Both the position numbers and the translations under genes were made by a program. The notes under the pieces were generated by a model. The model saw nothing but the letters and a program-made list of their open reading frames with translations, made no database searches and was not told the DNA's origin. Below are positions 11,436-23,672 of a stretch of 64,000 nt of DNA, one piece after another. Position 1 is the first letter of the stretch. Every line of letters starts with the position of its first letter. The stretch is from Laccaria trichodermophora (Eukaryota; Basidiomycota; Agaricomycetes; Agaricales; Hydnangiaceae), in assembly GCA_018417955.1 (NCBI GenBank), contig JACTVC010000010.1, positions 1,128,763-1,192,762 on the forward strand, given 5' to 3'.

Positions 11436-13449
11436 GATGAAGTCGAGGATACCCAAGTCCAAGTCTGAGAAAAGAAGGAACCAACAATCTACCGAAAGCC
11501 CAACGCCATCATCGGGCCCAGAAATACTGGACGATCCGAGTCGTCCTGCTCGGATACTGTCATCGCTACAAGCTCTTGGTGCGCCACATTTGAGCCAGGA
11601 AGAATTTTCCAGCGTCTTTACTGGGCCGTTCGCTGATATTCTCTTGTTTATCAATGAGCACATGAAGGGAAGGCAAGGGGTTGCTCGTCTAAGGGGGCAG
11701 ATCCACAGGTAAGTACGCGTCGTTTCAATCGCTTCGCGTCTTGAACAATGAAAGTAACTTTTGGTTCGCCAAGTATGCGGGAAGAACGGAAGAAGTCAAA
11801 CATCAGACGCCCGGACGACGCGCTGCGTTCTGTAGCGGATAAGGCGGCGTCTGTGCTTTCTGCTGCTCGGAAGACGACAGAGGTATGTAGGAGACAGGTA
11901 GACGAGAAGATGGCGTTGATCGTGGTCTCTCGTGTGTCGAAACCCTTCACATTTACTGAGTGATACTAAAGTTTGGGGGATAGAACACGATGTTGAAGCG
12001 AAACAAGCGGATTTACTGAAGAAGAGGAAAATTTCAATAATGTTGCAAGTTTTGGTGAAGCGGGAGTCTTTGAGGGTCAAAAGGTTTGAAGAGCTTGGAA
12101 GGCTGCTCGTCGATCTGAGGTACGTTTCTGGTATTGGCATGAGCGATGAATTCACACTTAGACCGTTAGGACAGCTGTGCAGGACTCCAAGTCGCCTGTG
12201 CGACAAACGGCAAACCTGCCAACTACAAATGCTCCACTTTTTGATGGTGTCCGCCTTAATATTACTCGCACACGGACAAGCCATACTAGGGAGACCCTTG
12301 CAGTAGGTAATTACGCGTTTTTGCAGTGGTTAGTGGTTTACCGTTGCCCTAGAACTGGCAAGCGTATCACATTCGACTTGCACGATTAATTCAGGACCGG
12401 AACAACCGTCAAACGGAGACAAAACTTGTTCATCGGCTGAGGGAAGCCGTTTTAAAACGCCAGCCAGGATCCGATGCAGATGCTACGATGTAGGACTCCT
12501 TCCTTTGACTTGCGCAGATTCCAATGCAAATAATAGAGAGGACCTAGTTGCAGTGGCTCGTACACGAGCAAAGCGGAAGACGCGTTATCGAAGCCAGTTG
12601 GCTAGTCAGCCAGGGATAACGATGACAGACCTCCAATATATGGAAGAGGGAAATGTAAGTCATTGATTACCTTCCTTGGGCACCTCATTGACTCATGGGC
12701 AACCCAGAAAGCCAAAGTGCAACAGATTCAACTGCAACTGGATAAATCTAACGCCCTGACCTTTGTCTCGGAGCACCATATTCGTGTTGTAAGTACCTTG
12801 AGGTCACGCGTGATGGATGCTGACAACTCTCCAGATTTCCACTTTCATGGAAACTACGTCACATATTATCAGGTCTTCACTCGAGGAGAAGGGTGCGAAG
12901 AAGGACGGACTCGTCGACCAACTCAAGGGCTTGATTTGTGCACTTCAGGATGCTCACCGTGAACAGTTTGCACTCTCCGTAAGGAAAACCATTGGCATGC
13001 GGGGAAACTTTGTGAGTCTGTCGACTTTGCATAATCTAGATGTTCTAGATGGATTTTCAGAAGACGTTGTTCGTTGTGAAAGAGGTTGAAAAGCTCATCA
13101 GAAAATGTAAGTTGCGCAACGTTGTTCCGCTTCGCCACCATAGGAAAACTAAACTGCAATCGAGGTCACGAACTAGAAATCTTTCTGCGCTCCGCGACCC
13201 TTGCAGGTATAGCGCCAACTAGCAAGGAAGACGAAATACTTTTAGGTGAATTTTCCGTTTTGCAATTACGTTGCGAAGGCTGAAATGGCAGATGAAGATA
13301 ATTATAAGGCCGATGCGAAGAAATCGCAGGAGAGGGCCCTTAAGCTTCTGACTAGGAAGGTGGAAAAGGCAGAGATGGGTCTCTCGTTAGTACAGGATAT
13401 TGAGGACCTCATGCGAGAGACAAGGACGATTGTGGGGAAAGAGTTGTGA
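11436..13449 (+). CDS. Coiled-coil protein, function unknown
   Basis: This is a multi-exon gene for a helix-rich, charged protein. The first ATG at 11436 opens MKSRIPKSKSEKRRNQQSTE, followed by ADILLFINEHMKGRQGVARL. After an intron come REERKKSNIRRPDDALRSVA and AASVLSAARKTTE. Later exons encode EAKQADLLKKRKISIMLQVL, VKRESLRVKRFEELGRLLVD, AKVQQIQLQLDKSNALTFV and finally KAEMGLSLVQDIEDLMRETR ending GKEL-stop. Spacing of hydrophobic and charged residues suggests long coiled coils, as in cytoskeletal or kinetochore/spindle subunits, but I cannot assign it to one. The last exon is repeated nearly unchanged at 14962-15158, on the far side of an inserted gene. Confidence 0.5.
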
Positions 13450-13475
13450 TGTATACTACCGACAAGACAAAATGG
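13246..13475 (+). repeat. Direct repeat, copy 1: last exon of the coiled-coil gene
   Basis: The stretch from the GCGAAGGCTGAAA segment through GGTGGAAAAGGCAGAGATGG and past the GAGTTGTGATGTATACTACC stop region recurs at 14962-15185 in the same orientation. Homology continues a little past the stop codon. The two copies bracket the unrecognised gene at 13769-14749. Confidence 0.75.
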
Positions 13476-13582
13476 TCAAGTGCATGCAGAGGACTTTTCC
13501 CTTCTAGTTCCACAAAGTATGGGCAATCCAAATGCGCATAGCCACCTGCTATGAAGCTGCAAACGCCAGCATCGCCTCATGC

Positions 13583-14745
13583 CAAGGCGATGAACACAAG
13601 AAGGCGCCTGTTAGTATTTCAAGTTCTTTCTCCTTGTGCTCGTTCTTTCACAGCTGAATCCCCCAGTTCATAACCTCTACAACGCAAATCCAATTCAAAG
13701 GCTGCCATCATTGGCTCGTCATCGTTGTGAGTCTTGGGGCGTTCCCCGAGGCCCATTGCCACTTCGCTATGTCTTTGATCGGGAGGCCTGCCCGCCGCAG
13801 GCCTCCTGCTGATCTCGAGCAAACGGCCTTTCATTTTGAATCTTTGATACAAACAATACACGATCTCAATGGAGAGATCGAGCAATTTATAAAGGTATGA
13901 TTCCGGTCTGTAGTTGGCGACTGGTTTCCAGGTTTAACTTTTCTTGATAGAGCGACGTTGACAGAGAAGATATCCTACTCCCAACGATCGAATTGTCGAG
14001 ATGGATTTTGGCAGAAGCAGAATCTCTCCAACCAACTACAGCGCTCAGGATGAACACATTTTTGGTGATCTCTGTGGAGGCCTACGCGTCGTATGTCTCT
14101 GTTTAATGGCGAACTATTGGGTTGTCAACGCCAACATTCTTTACTAGGCTTCTCCAGTCGATTTTGACACACCTGACCCAGAAGGGCCGTCCGATGGATC
14201 ACAAGGTTGAAAACGCGCTGAATGATCAGCTCGACAATTTTGTGGAGCTCTTCAGAGTACATCCAAGTTGTTATTGGGTGTTGCCTGTATGGTTGACCAC
14301 ATATTCTGCAGAATAGTTTTTCTATTGCTCGGTCAAACGTCTTCCCTCCTAGAGGTGATCTTTCTGCTGCTTTTATGTCTGCAATTATATGCGTTAACAT
14401 TCACCAAGAAAATCCAGGTTTCTTTCGTAATGCGAGCAATTTTATTATCAATGGCGGCACCTTCATCTGTCATATACCTGACACAAACCATCGTGGGATG
14501 CGTGTATGTTGTTCCCTACCTGTGTTATACCAACCCTCAACCCAGTATACCATGCACACCAGGAAGAAAATTTTCAATTTGTATCGGCCGATAATTTGGC
14601 GGTTATTCGCGGTGAGATCGTCAAGCTGCAGCAAACATCAGTAAGTTCTGTTACGCATCAGCCATTGATTTCGAATATCGTAAATCTTGCAGGAAATAAT
14701 TCTCCGCGCCACGTACTTCAACGTCAGCATCATCGTTTTATTTAA
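13583..14745 (+). repeat. Right arm of about 1.15-kb inverted repeat
   Basis: This matches the reverse complement of 1540-2722, including upstream DNA, exons and introns. The breakpoints fall just after the copied last exon of the coiled-coil gene on one side and near the stop of the small gene on the other. Confidence 0.75.
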
Positions 14746-14749
14746 CTGA
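13769..14749 (+). CDS. Unrecognised small multi-exon protein, inverted copy 2
   Basis: The start at 13769 gives MSLIGRPARRRPPADLEQTA and a helix ending GEIEQFIK. Exon 2 encodes DREDILLPTIELSRWILAEA and VISVEAYAS. Exon 3 contains LTQKGRPMDHKVENALNDQL. Later exons contain NASNFIINGGTFI and DNLAVIRGEIVKLQQTS, and the last exon EIILRATYFNVSIIVLF with a stop at 14747-14749. All junctions have GT-AG borders, and the frame is conserved with copy 1 at 1485-2523. No enzymatic motif was found. The gene is embedded between two copies of the last exon of the coiled-coil gene. Splicing in the middle (14260-14480) could join either of two open frames, so the central residues are uncertain. Confidence 0.5.
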
Positions 14750-14961
14750 GCAGGTCGCACCCAGGTAAAAACTAGCGGAGTTGTGATTGCAGCACCTCTA
14801 ACCTATGATGTAGGCCATAGAAGTGCCGCCCTTTACGCAACAAGATCACGCTTGGCTCCTTGACATATTTTTCGCTCCGGCCGGCCACTAATGGGTACGT
14901 TCCTGCTTTTTTTGTCATAGTTTTCTTCCTTTCGCTTTTACAATACCTATGGGAAATAAAT

Positions 14962-15185
14962 TTTCTTGCGATTACGCTGCGAAGGCTGAAAAACGACAGA
15001 TGAAGAAAATTATCACGCCGATACAAAAAAAAAAGCAGGAGAAGGCAGATAAGCTTCTGAATAGGAAGGTGGAAAAGGCAGAGATGGGTCTCTCGTTAGT
15101 ACAGGATATCGAGAACCTCATGCGAGAGACAAGGACGATTGTGGGGAAAGAGTTGTGATGTATACTACCGACAAGAGAAAATGAT
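14962..15185 (+). repeat. Direct repeat, copy 2: duplicated last exon of the coiled-coil gene
   Basis: About 220 bases repeat 13246-13475. They encode KVEKAEMGLSLVQDIENLMR through GKEL-stop at 15158. An open frame from 14949 could be translated alone, but no upstream exons of the coiled-coil gene are present on this side. It is best read as a duplicated 3' exon. Confidence 0.7.
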
Positions 15186-15988
15186 CGCGGAAGTGATGAA
15201 GACATATAATCCGAGGGGCACTTGCAACCGTCGTTCCACCTTCTCTAGCTTCACAGAATACGGGCAATCAAAGTTTCGAGGGACTCGTTAAAGCTGGGGA
15301 AGAGAAACCACTGGGTAACTGGAATGCGACAAGAAGAACGCTGGCTCCAGTGCTAGCTGTGAATCTTGCCAACGGGACCTGTCGAAATAAGACTAGTAAG
15401 TAAGTATCAGCCGCCGTATATTTATGTTCTAGAAACAGTTACCCCTGCATGCTGACAGCCACGCCTGGAGGTAGCTGGAGGTGGGTAACCCTGATTGGCT
15501 GATTGTCGACAAAGTGCCAGGATGCGCATGTCGCCACCGCATGATCATGAAAGTCGTAGGTCCAGAACTCCAGCTTGACTTCTTTGGATGCAAGGAACGC
15601 GGATGATTGTTGGGGAGGAGTCATACTGATGAATCAAGGCAGTGAGTGAAGTCATAGCTCATGTGCACTATCAAGGTGGCGTGTTCCCCTTCCAAGTTCC
15701 TAACATGTGGCGTTGGCTGATAAAGCGAAGCCGCGATAGCCATTGACTGTCATTGAGCCTCATTGAGCTGGAGAACGTTGACCCATACGTCAAAGACGAC
15801 GTTGGCTGCAAAGGAGATAATCAAAGCCGATTGGAATGTCAACTGTGTGGTGGGATAAAGCAGGGTTTCTGATTGGCTAAATCTAACAGTCTCCGTCTGC
15901 CTCCGTTCCCATAAAATGCCGGATCCTTGAAACCTTTCCTCGTTATTCTTATCCTCTGCTGAGACTCGCCTCGTAGTCGTCGTTGACG
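15186..15988. other. Aconitase upstream region
   Basis: No gene is recognised. The part just before 15989 presumably holds the aconitase promoter and 5' UTR. Short open frames here have no family features. Confidence 0.4.
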
Positions 15989-18831
15989 ATGCTCAACCTC
16001 TCTTCCAGAACCGCAAATGCAGTCCGTGCACTGCAGCGGTTGGCCGCAGGCATGGCCACCGCTGCTCCACGCATTGGAGACACCAAAGTCCCCATGTCGC
16101 TGTTTGAAAAAGGCGCGTTCATCAACTACCAGCGTATTGAGGATAACCTGGCTGTTATTCGCAAGAGGTTCGGTTCTTGCCCTAATCATTTAGCGGAGGA
16201 TTAATGTTTGGTGGTCGCAGACTCGATCGTCCTCTGACACTGTCTGAGAAGATTGTGTACGGTCATCTTGATGACCCTCATGGGCAGGACATCGAACGGG
16301 GGGTGAGCTACCTGAAGCTTAGACCAGACGTACGTTCTGCGTTTCTACTATTGTCTTGTTCTTCCAAGTAATCCCGTTGCAGCGAGTTGCTTGCCAGGAT
16401 GCGACGGCGCAGGTAAAACATCTCTATTGGCACTACTTCTACATGCTAAACCAACCACAGATGGCCCTTCTCCAATTTATGTCGGCGGGTATGGATACCG
16501 CTGCTGTTCCGACCACCGTCCACTGCGACCACTTAATCCAAGCCCAAGTCGGTGGGGAAAAGGATCTGGCTCGCGCTATCTCAATTAACAAGGAGGTTTA
16601 CGACTTTTTGGCGACTGCTACTGCTAAAGTGAGCCTCAAGATATGACAGTAATGCCCTTTAAGATTTACTCAACTCCCCTTCTTATAGTACGGTCTTGGA
16701 TTCTGGAAACCGGGCTCTGGCATCATCCATCAAATTATCCTCGAAAACTACGCGTTCCCTGGTGGTCTTATGATCGGCACTGACTCGCACACCCCCAACG
16801 CTGGAGGTTTGGGGATGGTTGCTTGTGGTGTTGGTGGTGCGGACGCTGTTGACGTCATGGCGGACCTCCCATGGGAACTCAAATGCCCAAAAGTAATTGG
16901 AGTCAACTTGACTGGCAAAATCAGCGGATGGACAACCCCCAAAGACGTTATTCTCAAGGTCGCAGGCATCCTCACTGTCAAGGGCGGAACTGGCGCTATT
17001 GTGGAATATAAAGGTTCTGGTATTGAGTCTCTCTCTTGCACGGGTATGGCTACAATCTGCAACATGGGTGCTGAAATTGGTGCAACCACTTCCGTGTTCC
17101 CATTCAACCATCGCATGGTCGACTATCTCAAGGCCACTAAGCGCGAGGACATTGCCAAATATGCCAAACGGTTTGCTCACAATTTGAAGGCTGACGAGGG
17201 TGCGGAATATGACCAGGTTGTCAATATCAACCTTTCAGAACTTGAGCCTCATATTAACGGACCTTTCACCCCGGATCTCGCCACTCCCATCTCCAAATTT
17301 GCGGAAGTGGCCAAGAAAAACAACTGGCCAGAAGAGATCAGGGTTGGGCTCATTGGTTCCTGCACCAACTCGTCGTATGAGGACATGTCTCGCTCTGCGT
17401 CCATCGTCAAACAAGCTGCTGAGCACGGTATCGATCTCAAAAGCAAATTCACAATCACCCCTGGTTCGGAGCAAGTTCGCGCTACTATTGCACGAGATGG
17501 TCAAATCGAAGCTTTCGAGAGTGTTGGTGGAGTTGTCCTCGCTAACGCTTGCGGCCCTTGCATTGGTCAATGGGATAGGAAAGACGTCAAGATGGGCGAA
17601 CCTAACACCAGTTCGTGTCTCCCACAATTACTCGCGAGAGCTCCAACTAATGTTCGCTGTAGTCATTACTTCCTACAACCGCAACTTCACAGGACGTAAC
17701 GACGCTAACCCAGCCACCCATGCCTTCGTCACATCTCCCGATATCGTGACTGCTATGTCCTTTGCCGGTCGGCTCTCCTTCAACCCGCTCACTGACTCTC
17801 TCGTTGGCTCTGACGGCAAACTCTTTCGATTCTCTGACCCTACCGGAAATGAGCTGCCTCCCCGTGGCTACGATCCTGGAGAGGAGACTTTCCAACCTCC
17901 CCCTGGAGACCGCGCTTCTGTCAACGTCGCTGTCGATCCCAAGAGCGACCGTCTCCAACTCCTCCAGCCTTTCAAGGCTTGGGATGGAAAGACGCCTACT
18001 GGCCTTCCTATCCTGATTAAGGTCAAGGGCAAGTGCAGTAAGTCGTCATCTTGGTCGTTTACTTCTGGCGTTTACTCATTGTGAATGTGCAGCAACTGAT
18101 CACATTAGTGCCGGTGGACCTTGGCTGAAGTACCGTGGTCATCTCCAGAACATCTCCCGTACGCTATCCGCCACCTCTCCAGAAGTCTAACGCTGACTCC
18201 ATCCAGAAAACTGCCTCATTGGCGCTATCAATGCTGAGAACAACGAGGCTAACAAAGTCAAAAACCAGATCACAGGCGAATACGAAGGCGTCCCCCAAAC
18301 AGCCGCATACTACCGCGACAAAGGCATAAAATGGGTCGTCATCGGCGACTCCAACTACGGCGAAGGCTCGTCCCGCGAACACGCTGCCCTCGAACCGCGC
18401 TACCTCGGTGGCCTCGCCATCATCGTCCGCTCGTTCGCGCGTATCCACGAGACGAACCTGAAGAAGCAGGGTATGCTCGCGCTTACGTTCGCAAACCCCG
18501 CGGACTATGATAAGATCCGACCTTCGGATAGGGTGGATATCCTGGGGCTGGAGAGCTTTGCGCCGGGCAAGAATTTGACGCTTGTTGCTAAGCATGAGGA
18601 TGGGACTAAGGAGGTTGGTTTGCTGTGTTTTTTTTTTGAGGATGTGGATGGGTTCTGATGTGGTGTTGTTCTTTTAGGAAATTTCTTTGGCTCATTCGTT
18701 CAATGAGGGCCAGATTGAATGGTTCAAGGCTGGGTCTGCGCTCAACTTGGTTTGTTGACCCGATACATTCCCTGGTCGTGACGCTGATTCCATTTGTTCA
18801 GATGGCTGCGAAGTCCAAGGAAAACCTATGA
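15989..18831 (+). CDS. ACO1: Aconitate hydratase, mitochondrial
   Basis: This enzyme interconverts citrate and isocitrate via cis-aconitate in the TCA cycle, using a [4Fe-4S] cluster in the mitochondrial matrix. The ATG at 15989 opens an arginine- and serine-rich, acid-poor presequence ([20 protein letters not shown]) fitting mitochondrial import. Exons then encode [71 protein letters not shown] and [15 protein letters not shown]. Cluster cysteines lie in [11 protein letters not shown] and NACGPCIGQ, with one earlier in the [16 protein letters not shown] region. The C-terminal swivel domain has [20 protein letters not shown]. The last exon encodes [13 protein letters not shown] at 18829-18831. 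At least eight short introns are evident, among them gttcgg...cgcag and gtacgt...ttgcag. Length and residues are normal for the family, and nothing looks broken. Confidence 0.95.
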
Positions 18832-19416
18832 AGGAACTCTGTCCTTTACATAAAGAAGTGATCAAGCTTGAACGTTTATCAAAGGCGTTGCTTGACCACA
18901 AGCCCTCATGGGATCAATACTCGAAGTATTCATTGCCCTCTTTGGCATTTGATCTTGAAGCCTCTATTTTTTTCATGCTCTGTAATGTGTATTTCTAATT
19001 GTCCTGAATCATCATTACATTGTACGATCATATTGAACCCGAGAAAGAACGATCTTCGCACAATTTCGCCTGGAACCAGTAGAGGCCAAGGTCCTGTCCC
19101 AGAGGAGCTGAACTCAAATGAGCACCGACCGCCAGGACTTAGAAAAGCGAAGTTGCTGATCTATGTACCTTGAACGGACATCATCTCCAAGTCGACTCAG
19201 TTTAAGTCAAATCTGTCTAGTTCAACTTACGCTGAGCATAGATTTTTTATCCAAATCCAAACCATAATTGCAACTTAGTTGATGGCTATCCGGATGTGAA
19301 GCTGTGACGAAATCGATTCTTCTCAAAATTTACAATGACAAGGGGTTGGCTGATGAGGCTATCCGACTAAGTGATTCAAGGCCAAAGTTGTTCTTCAATA
19401 TCTGACCGAATTGAAT
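18832..19416. other. Intergenic region between convergent genes
   Basis: Aconitase (plus) and the MYND gene (minus) converge here. The region should contain both 3' ends. No gene or repeat was recognised. Confidence 0.4.
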
Positions 19417-20966
19417 TTAATGAATGTTTGAAAAAGTAGCATCATACCGATCAAAGGCAGTAGAAGTTTCCCTGACGAGTTTGCCCAAATGCGAAACGAC
19501 ATCAGCCAATACCGAGTCTTCGATCCCTGCCTTTTGCAGTCTGCTTACAAATTCGGGACGGTCTTGTGGCTCTGGTCGCGATGGTATTTTCATAGTTGTG
19601 CCGATCAGCTTCAGCTTCTCGCAAACGAGCTTATGGGGGATTTTGGGGTAGTTCCACGCCCTTGCTAAACATTCCTTCGAGCAAAATGGCACACGGGTGC
19701 ACCTGCCACAAAATGAAAATTTGCGCGCAGCGCCAAAATAGGTTTCTCGGCACCCTGGAGAAAAACACCGCTCGTGATGGGCAAGCAACATCAGCAGTTC
19801 ATAGGCCATATACTAAGGAGACTCCGTCAGAAGGATATTTCTTCACTTGGAGTCCGAATTAAGGAGCATGCCTTAACATCATGTCGTTCCTTCAGTCGCG
19901 AAAACGAGGCATGGATTATTCTTGAGTCATAGCCGCTGAATGGTAGCGCCAGGTGATTGTGAATAGAAGAACCAATGGACAAATAACACGTTTCGATCCA
20001 GGGGGCATCACCCTTGGCATCTGGGGTATTTACTTGACTTGCAAGATTTGATACATTGTCAAGGGACATTTGAACCGCACGAAATATGGAGTCAACACGA
20101 CCGGAACAGAACTTGGCCAATTCGTGCTGATCTGTGGTGGATAGAAGTCGGTGGAAGAATGCAGCACAATGTCCGGCATCAGCAAGGCAAGCGGTGGCGA
20201 TTTGAATTCGCATTTTGAGTGGTTGCTGGCGATTCGCAGACCAGACCTTGAATGGGGCCTCCGACATCTGAATGACTATTTCTGGAATGACGGTGGAGTC
20301 AATGAGTGCTGGCAGCATACTTCGTTTACAAATATTCAACATAGATGCCAAGAGACCAATCATAAGAGGAGTTGGAAAACGCGTCATCCAATTTCCAAGG
20401 GCGCGTACCGATGAACCAGGCTCAAATGGTTGAAGATCGTGTGGCCTGGTTGGCCAAAGAACATATTTGCCGCTCAGAGCAGCCTTTTCTCGATTCCTTT
20501 CAACCTTGTGCACGCTAGGGCTTCCCTTCTCTCCGAGTGGTTGAAGGCACGAGTAAACGATGCAGACCAACCTGTCGACGAAGAAATCGATGGGTGGCAT
20601 GGGAGGTGTATCCATATGTAATTCCCGAATGAAAGGGTTCTTGAAATCACAACGACATGCAATCCAACTTGAAGAGTTGCCGCCGAAACCGTTGATTTCG
20701 TCGAGTGGACGTTCCAGGGTCAAAAATAACATACAGCTGTCCAGCAAAGTATGATGATGCTCTCGAAGAATGGCGATGTTCTCTGGAGAAACGTACGAGC
20801 CAAGGCTACTAGAATGGCAGAAAGCCCTCAGACATCCACCCAAACATACAGGGCAGTCAAGCGCCACATAGGCGCACCAGACCATGACTCCCATCCCTAG
20901 GACCCTATACCCCAAACCTTGACTTTCTCTATACCTTACAGCTACACAACGGTCACTAATATCCAC
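19417..20966 (-). CDS. MYND zinc-finger protein
   Basis: A large helical N-terminal region of about 360 residues is followed, after one intron (gttaag...ccttag near 19875-19810), by a C-terminal MYND finger. The finger runs from CFSPGCRETYFGAARKFSFC through GRCTRVPFCSKEC to a later H-LVC, giving the usual Cys/His ligands. MYND fingers mediate protein-protein contact. In mushrooms they often sit at the end of long uncharacterised proteins, as here. The first exon is uncertain. A frame at 21190-20942 (MPKRLRTFNGLDGEKVS...) could be an upstream exon spliced through gtatag near 20938, replacing the residues before about 20810. No catalytic SET motif was seen. Confidence 0.7.
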
Positions 20967-21550
20967 TTAAATGGAGGCCCATCGGACATAATCACATCTA
21001 AGGGAAGCCTTACGCTTCCCGTGCGTCTTAGTACTAGACTACTTGTTGCACGTAAATCTCGAGAATCCAAAAAAAAACATACAGGGCAGTGTCCAGGGTT
21101 CCCATTCTTGATATCCCGCAGAGAATCCACAAACAGAGCAGACACTTTCTCACCATCTAGGCCATTGAATGTTCGGAGTCGTTTTGGCATTGGAAACGAA
21201 GTGCCTTTCTGGAATGGTAGGTTGCAATGATTGCAATTGAAGTTTGGAGCAGTTGGCTAGAGTTGGCTAGTAATGCGCGTTGATTAGTGCTTAGCTCGGA
21301 ATAATCCGAGTGGACTTGACAACTTACCGCTAAGTACAGGTTTTTAAGGCTTGTGGGTCACGTATGAGCAGGCCAAACGACAGATGTGATTCATCTATGC
21401 GGGCAAGTAGAAGGAATATATCTGTTAGTTGTGGTACTTGGCAAAGCCCAGTCTAAGGATTGTTTTTCTGAGTGAGTTTCAACGAAATTTTTGTTTTCAA
21501 ATTGAGTAACTGGTAAAAAAAGGTATGCAGTTCAAGTATGTACAGAGTGT
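20967..21550. other. Intergenic region, possible first exon of the MYND gene
   Basis: A minus-strand open frame at 20942-21190 may be an alternative first exon of the MYND gene. The remaining 360 bases to the SMP-30-like gene show no recognisable coding or repeat structure. Confidence 0.35.
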
Positions 21551-23114
21551 TCATTCCAGTGTTCCATGAGTATATGACATCCAAAAGGCCGGCAAATTTC
21601 GAAAAAAATGTTCAAAGCAGTCAGTCCAGTGAGGGCGACTTGCTGCGATCTTCGCAACGAAAATTTTTGTGTCCGCCAAGATAACGAGTCTTCCATCTCC
21701 AGCAAAAACCATGTTGGAGGATGTCGTTCCAATGAAGAACTTTCCAAGCAATGTTCCCGCATCGTTCCATACGTGGACACCGTCGCCGCATCCAGCGTAG
21801 ACATTTCCTTTAGGATCAACTTGAATGCCGTCTGGAATGCCCGCGTCTATATATGCGAATACGCGGCGGTTGGTGAATGCTTGTGTAATTGGGTCGACAT
21901 CGAAACCGAATCTGTCAAAAGAGTCAGATGAGATGAGATGTTGAAGTTGTTTAGGCGGACTTACAGAGTGGCAGGATGCGTCTGGTTGTTCCCAAGGAAC
22001 CCGCCCGCAGCACCGGAGTCCGCTCTAAAGACGATCGGAAGATAAGCTAAGTATAACGGTGATCATGAGATGAACGACATACATATAGGCTGTCTTGCCG
22101 TCCGCAGAAAAGGCAATCCCATTAGGCTTGTCAAAGTCAGTCGCAATCACGCGCACAGTGCCCGTTGCAGGGTCGAAGCGGTATACTTGGCTTGGAAGTA
22201 GTGGCAGAGGTCGGAAATGGCTGAGATATCCGTAGCTATAATTACACGCTTCAAGTTAGTACGATCTCAGACTGATGGGTCTGGATGCTAAATGAAAACG
22301 CACTCCGGGTCCGTGAAAAACACGCTTCCACTAGGGTGTACTTTGACATCATTCACGGAGTTGAACTGGCGTCCAAAAAAGTTGTCTACCAGCACGGTGG
22401 CGTTGTTTGGAGATTTTGGGTTGACGAGTACAAGTGAGGGGGGAAGGTTGCCGCGTCCAGATGTTGCAAGAAGCAAATTAGATTTGTAGGGTCCAGTGCC
22501 TCCATTTGTCATTTGAACCGTGTCTGGGAGGACAAGCTGAGATGACAGTCAGGTTCCGCTAGAGTTGAAGGGGTGCACACCAACCTCTGTCACAGAAACG
22601 TTGATCTCAGAAGAATTCGCCGCCAGGGCAACCTCGACATCCTTCATACTAATTTTACCAACTTCGTTGTTGTGGTTGATATCGCTGTGCCCTAAACTCC
22701 CACCTCCATTGCTCGCAAAGAAAACCTCGTCAGTATCCGAGACGTATATCGGTGCTTCATGCGCAAATGCGAACGTATCGTTGGATGCAATTTCGTGGAT
22801 AGATGGGTTAGATCCAAGTATCGTCAAGAAAGCCTCATTAAAGATCTGGAAAAACGGAGGACTCGTCGAAGTCGGGTTGAAGAATTCGGAGAACGACGAT
22901 TCACGGAAAGAGCCATTTGCACCGAGGACAGCATATGATCGAGGATCAATGAACTGGGGGAAAGGGTTTAGTATGACGATTTACTCCAAAAACAAAATTG
23001 GGTTCATACCACTGATTGTGGTGGCAGTACAAACGAGGCTTTCGTTCCGCCACCTTTCGCATAGGTGTATAAAGCGCACCCCACCGCGACGAACACAGGA
23101 ACAGATGAAATCAT
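21551..23114 (-). CDS. SMP-30/gluconolactonase-like beta-propeller protein
   Basis: The start at 23114 opens MISSVPVFVAVGCALYTYAK, a hydrophobic N-terminal anchor or signal. Exons then encode PRSYAVLGANGSF, FAHEAPIYVSDTDEVFFASN, MTNGGTGPYKSNLLLATSGR, NSVNDVKVHPSGSVFFTDPE, a KPNGIAFS-like segment, DGIQVDPKGNVYAGCGDGVH and FIGTTSSNMVFAGDGRLVIL. These are the repeated blades of the SMP-30/Gluconolactonase/LRE-like family, which includes lactonases and calcium-dependent esterases acting on sugar or other lactones. The NDV-VHPSG and PDG-QVD motifs correspond to metal-proximal loops in the family. The N-terminal segment suggests a secreted or membrane-tethered enzyme. Substrate is unknown. The stop lies at 21551. 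Confidence 0.8.
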
Positions 23115-23120
23115 ATTTTT

Positions 23121-23310
23121 CGTCGACAGGAAACCCGATTCTGAAGTGGGCTGTCGGGCTCTCGAGGATTCCCGGCGTTTGGCCATCCTTATGACTCGGA
23201 GAATAATCGGGGGCCTAGCAGTGAAAATACTTCTTTTCGTCGAATCCTTTCGCGAACCTGACCGAAATTCTAAAGTGGCTTGTCGCGTTGGTAAAGAATT
23301 CCAGGCGTCT
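23121..23310. repeat. Imperfect tandem repeat upstream of the SMP-30-like gene
   Basis: A segment of about 60-70 bases appears twice, as CGTCGACAGG...CGATTCTGAAGTGGGCTGTCG and CGTCGAATCC...AAATTCTAAAGTGGCTTGTCG. Each ends near a TTCC(C/A)GGCG motif. It overlaps the presumed 5' leader of the gene at 21551-23114. Confidence 0.5.
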
Positions 23311-23672
23311 AGTAGCACGTCGTTTATAGATTAACCAAGAAGTGTTTGGAAACCCTCGAAGTCAGGCAGCTGTTCGACAAGATATTTCTTGTCCTTCTCC
23401 ACTCTTGTCTTGCAGCAGAGGTGGAGGAGTGAATCGGGCTGCGGTGACAGCCTCAGTTTCGCACAAGAATTCGGGTTGTAATCACCTTATCACGGGTCGT
23501 CCATCTGCCCCCACGGTGAGTGTGGCCCGTCCTTGAATGTTCGTAGCACCACAAACGCCAAAATAGGGCTGTATTTTGCGTCATAAAACTTCAAGCTTCA
23601 AGGTCCAAAGAGTTGGCGAGAGTTTGTGCGGAGGTTACGGTCGAAGTTTTGATCAGGTTTCATACAACATAT

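Noticed and set aside
17200..18084. Long plus-strand open frame (294 codons) overlapping aconitase
   Set aside because: It is a frame shadow of the aconitase exons, which carry all conserved motifs in another frame.
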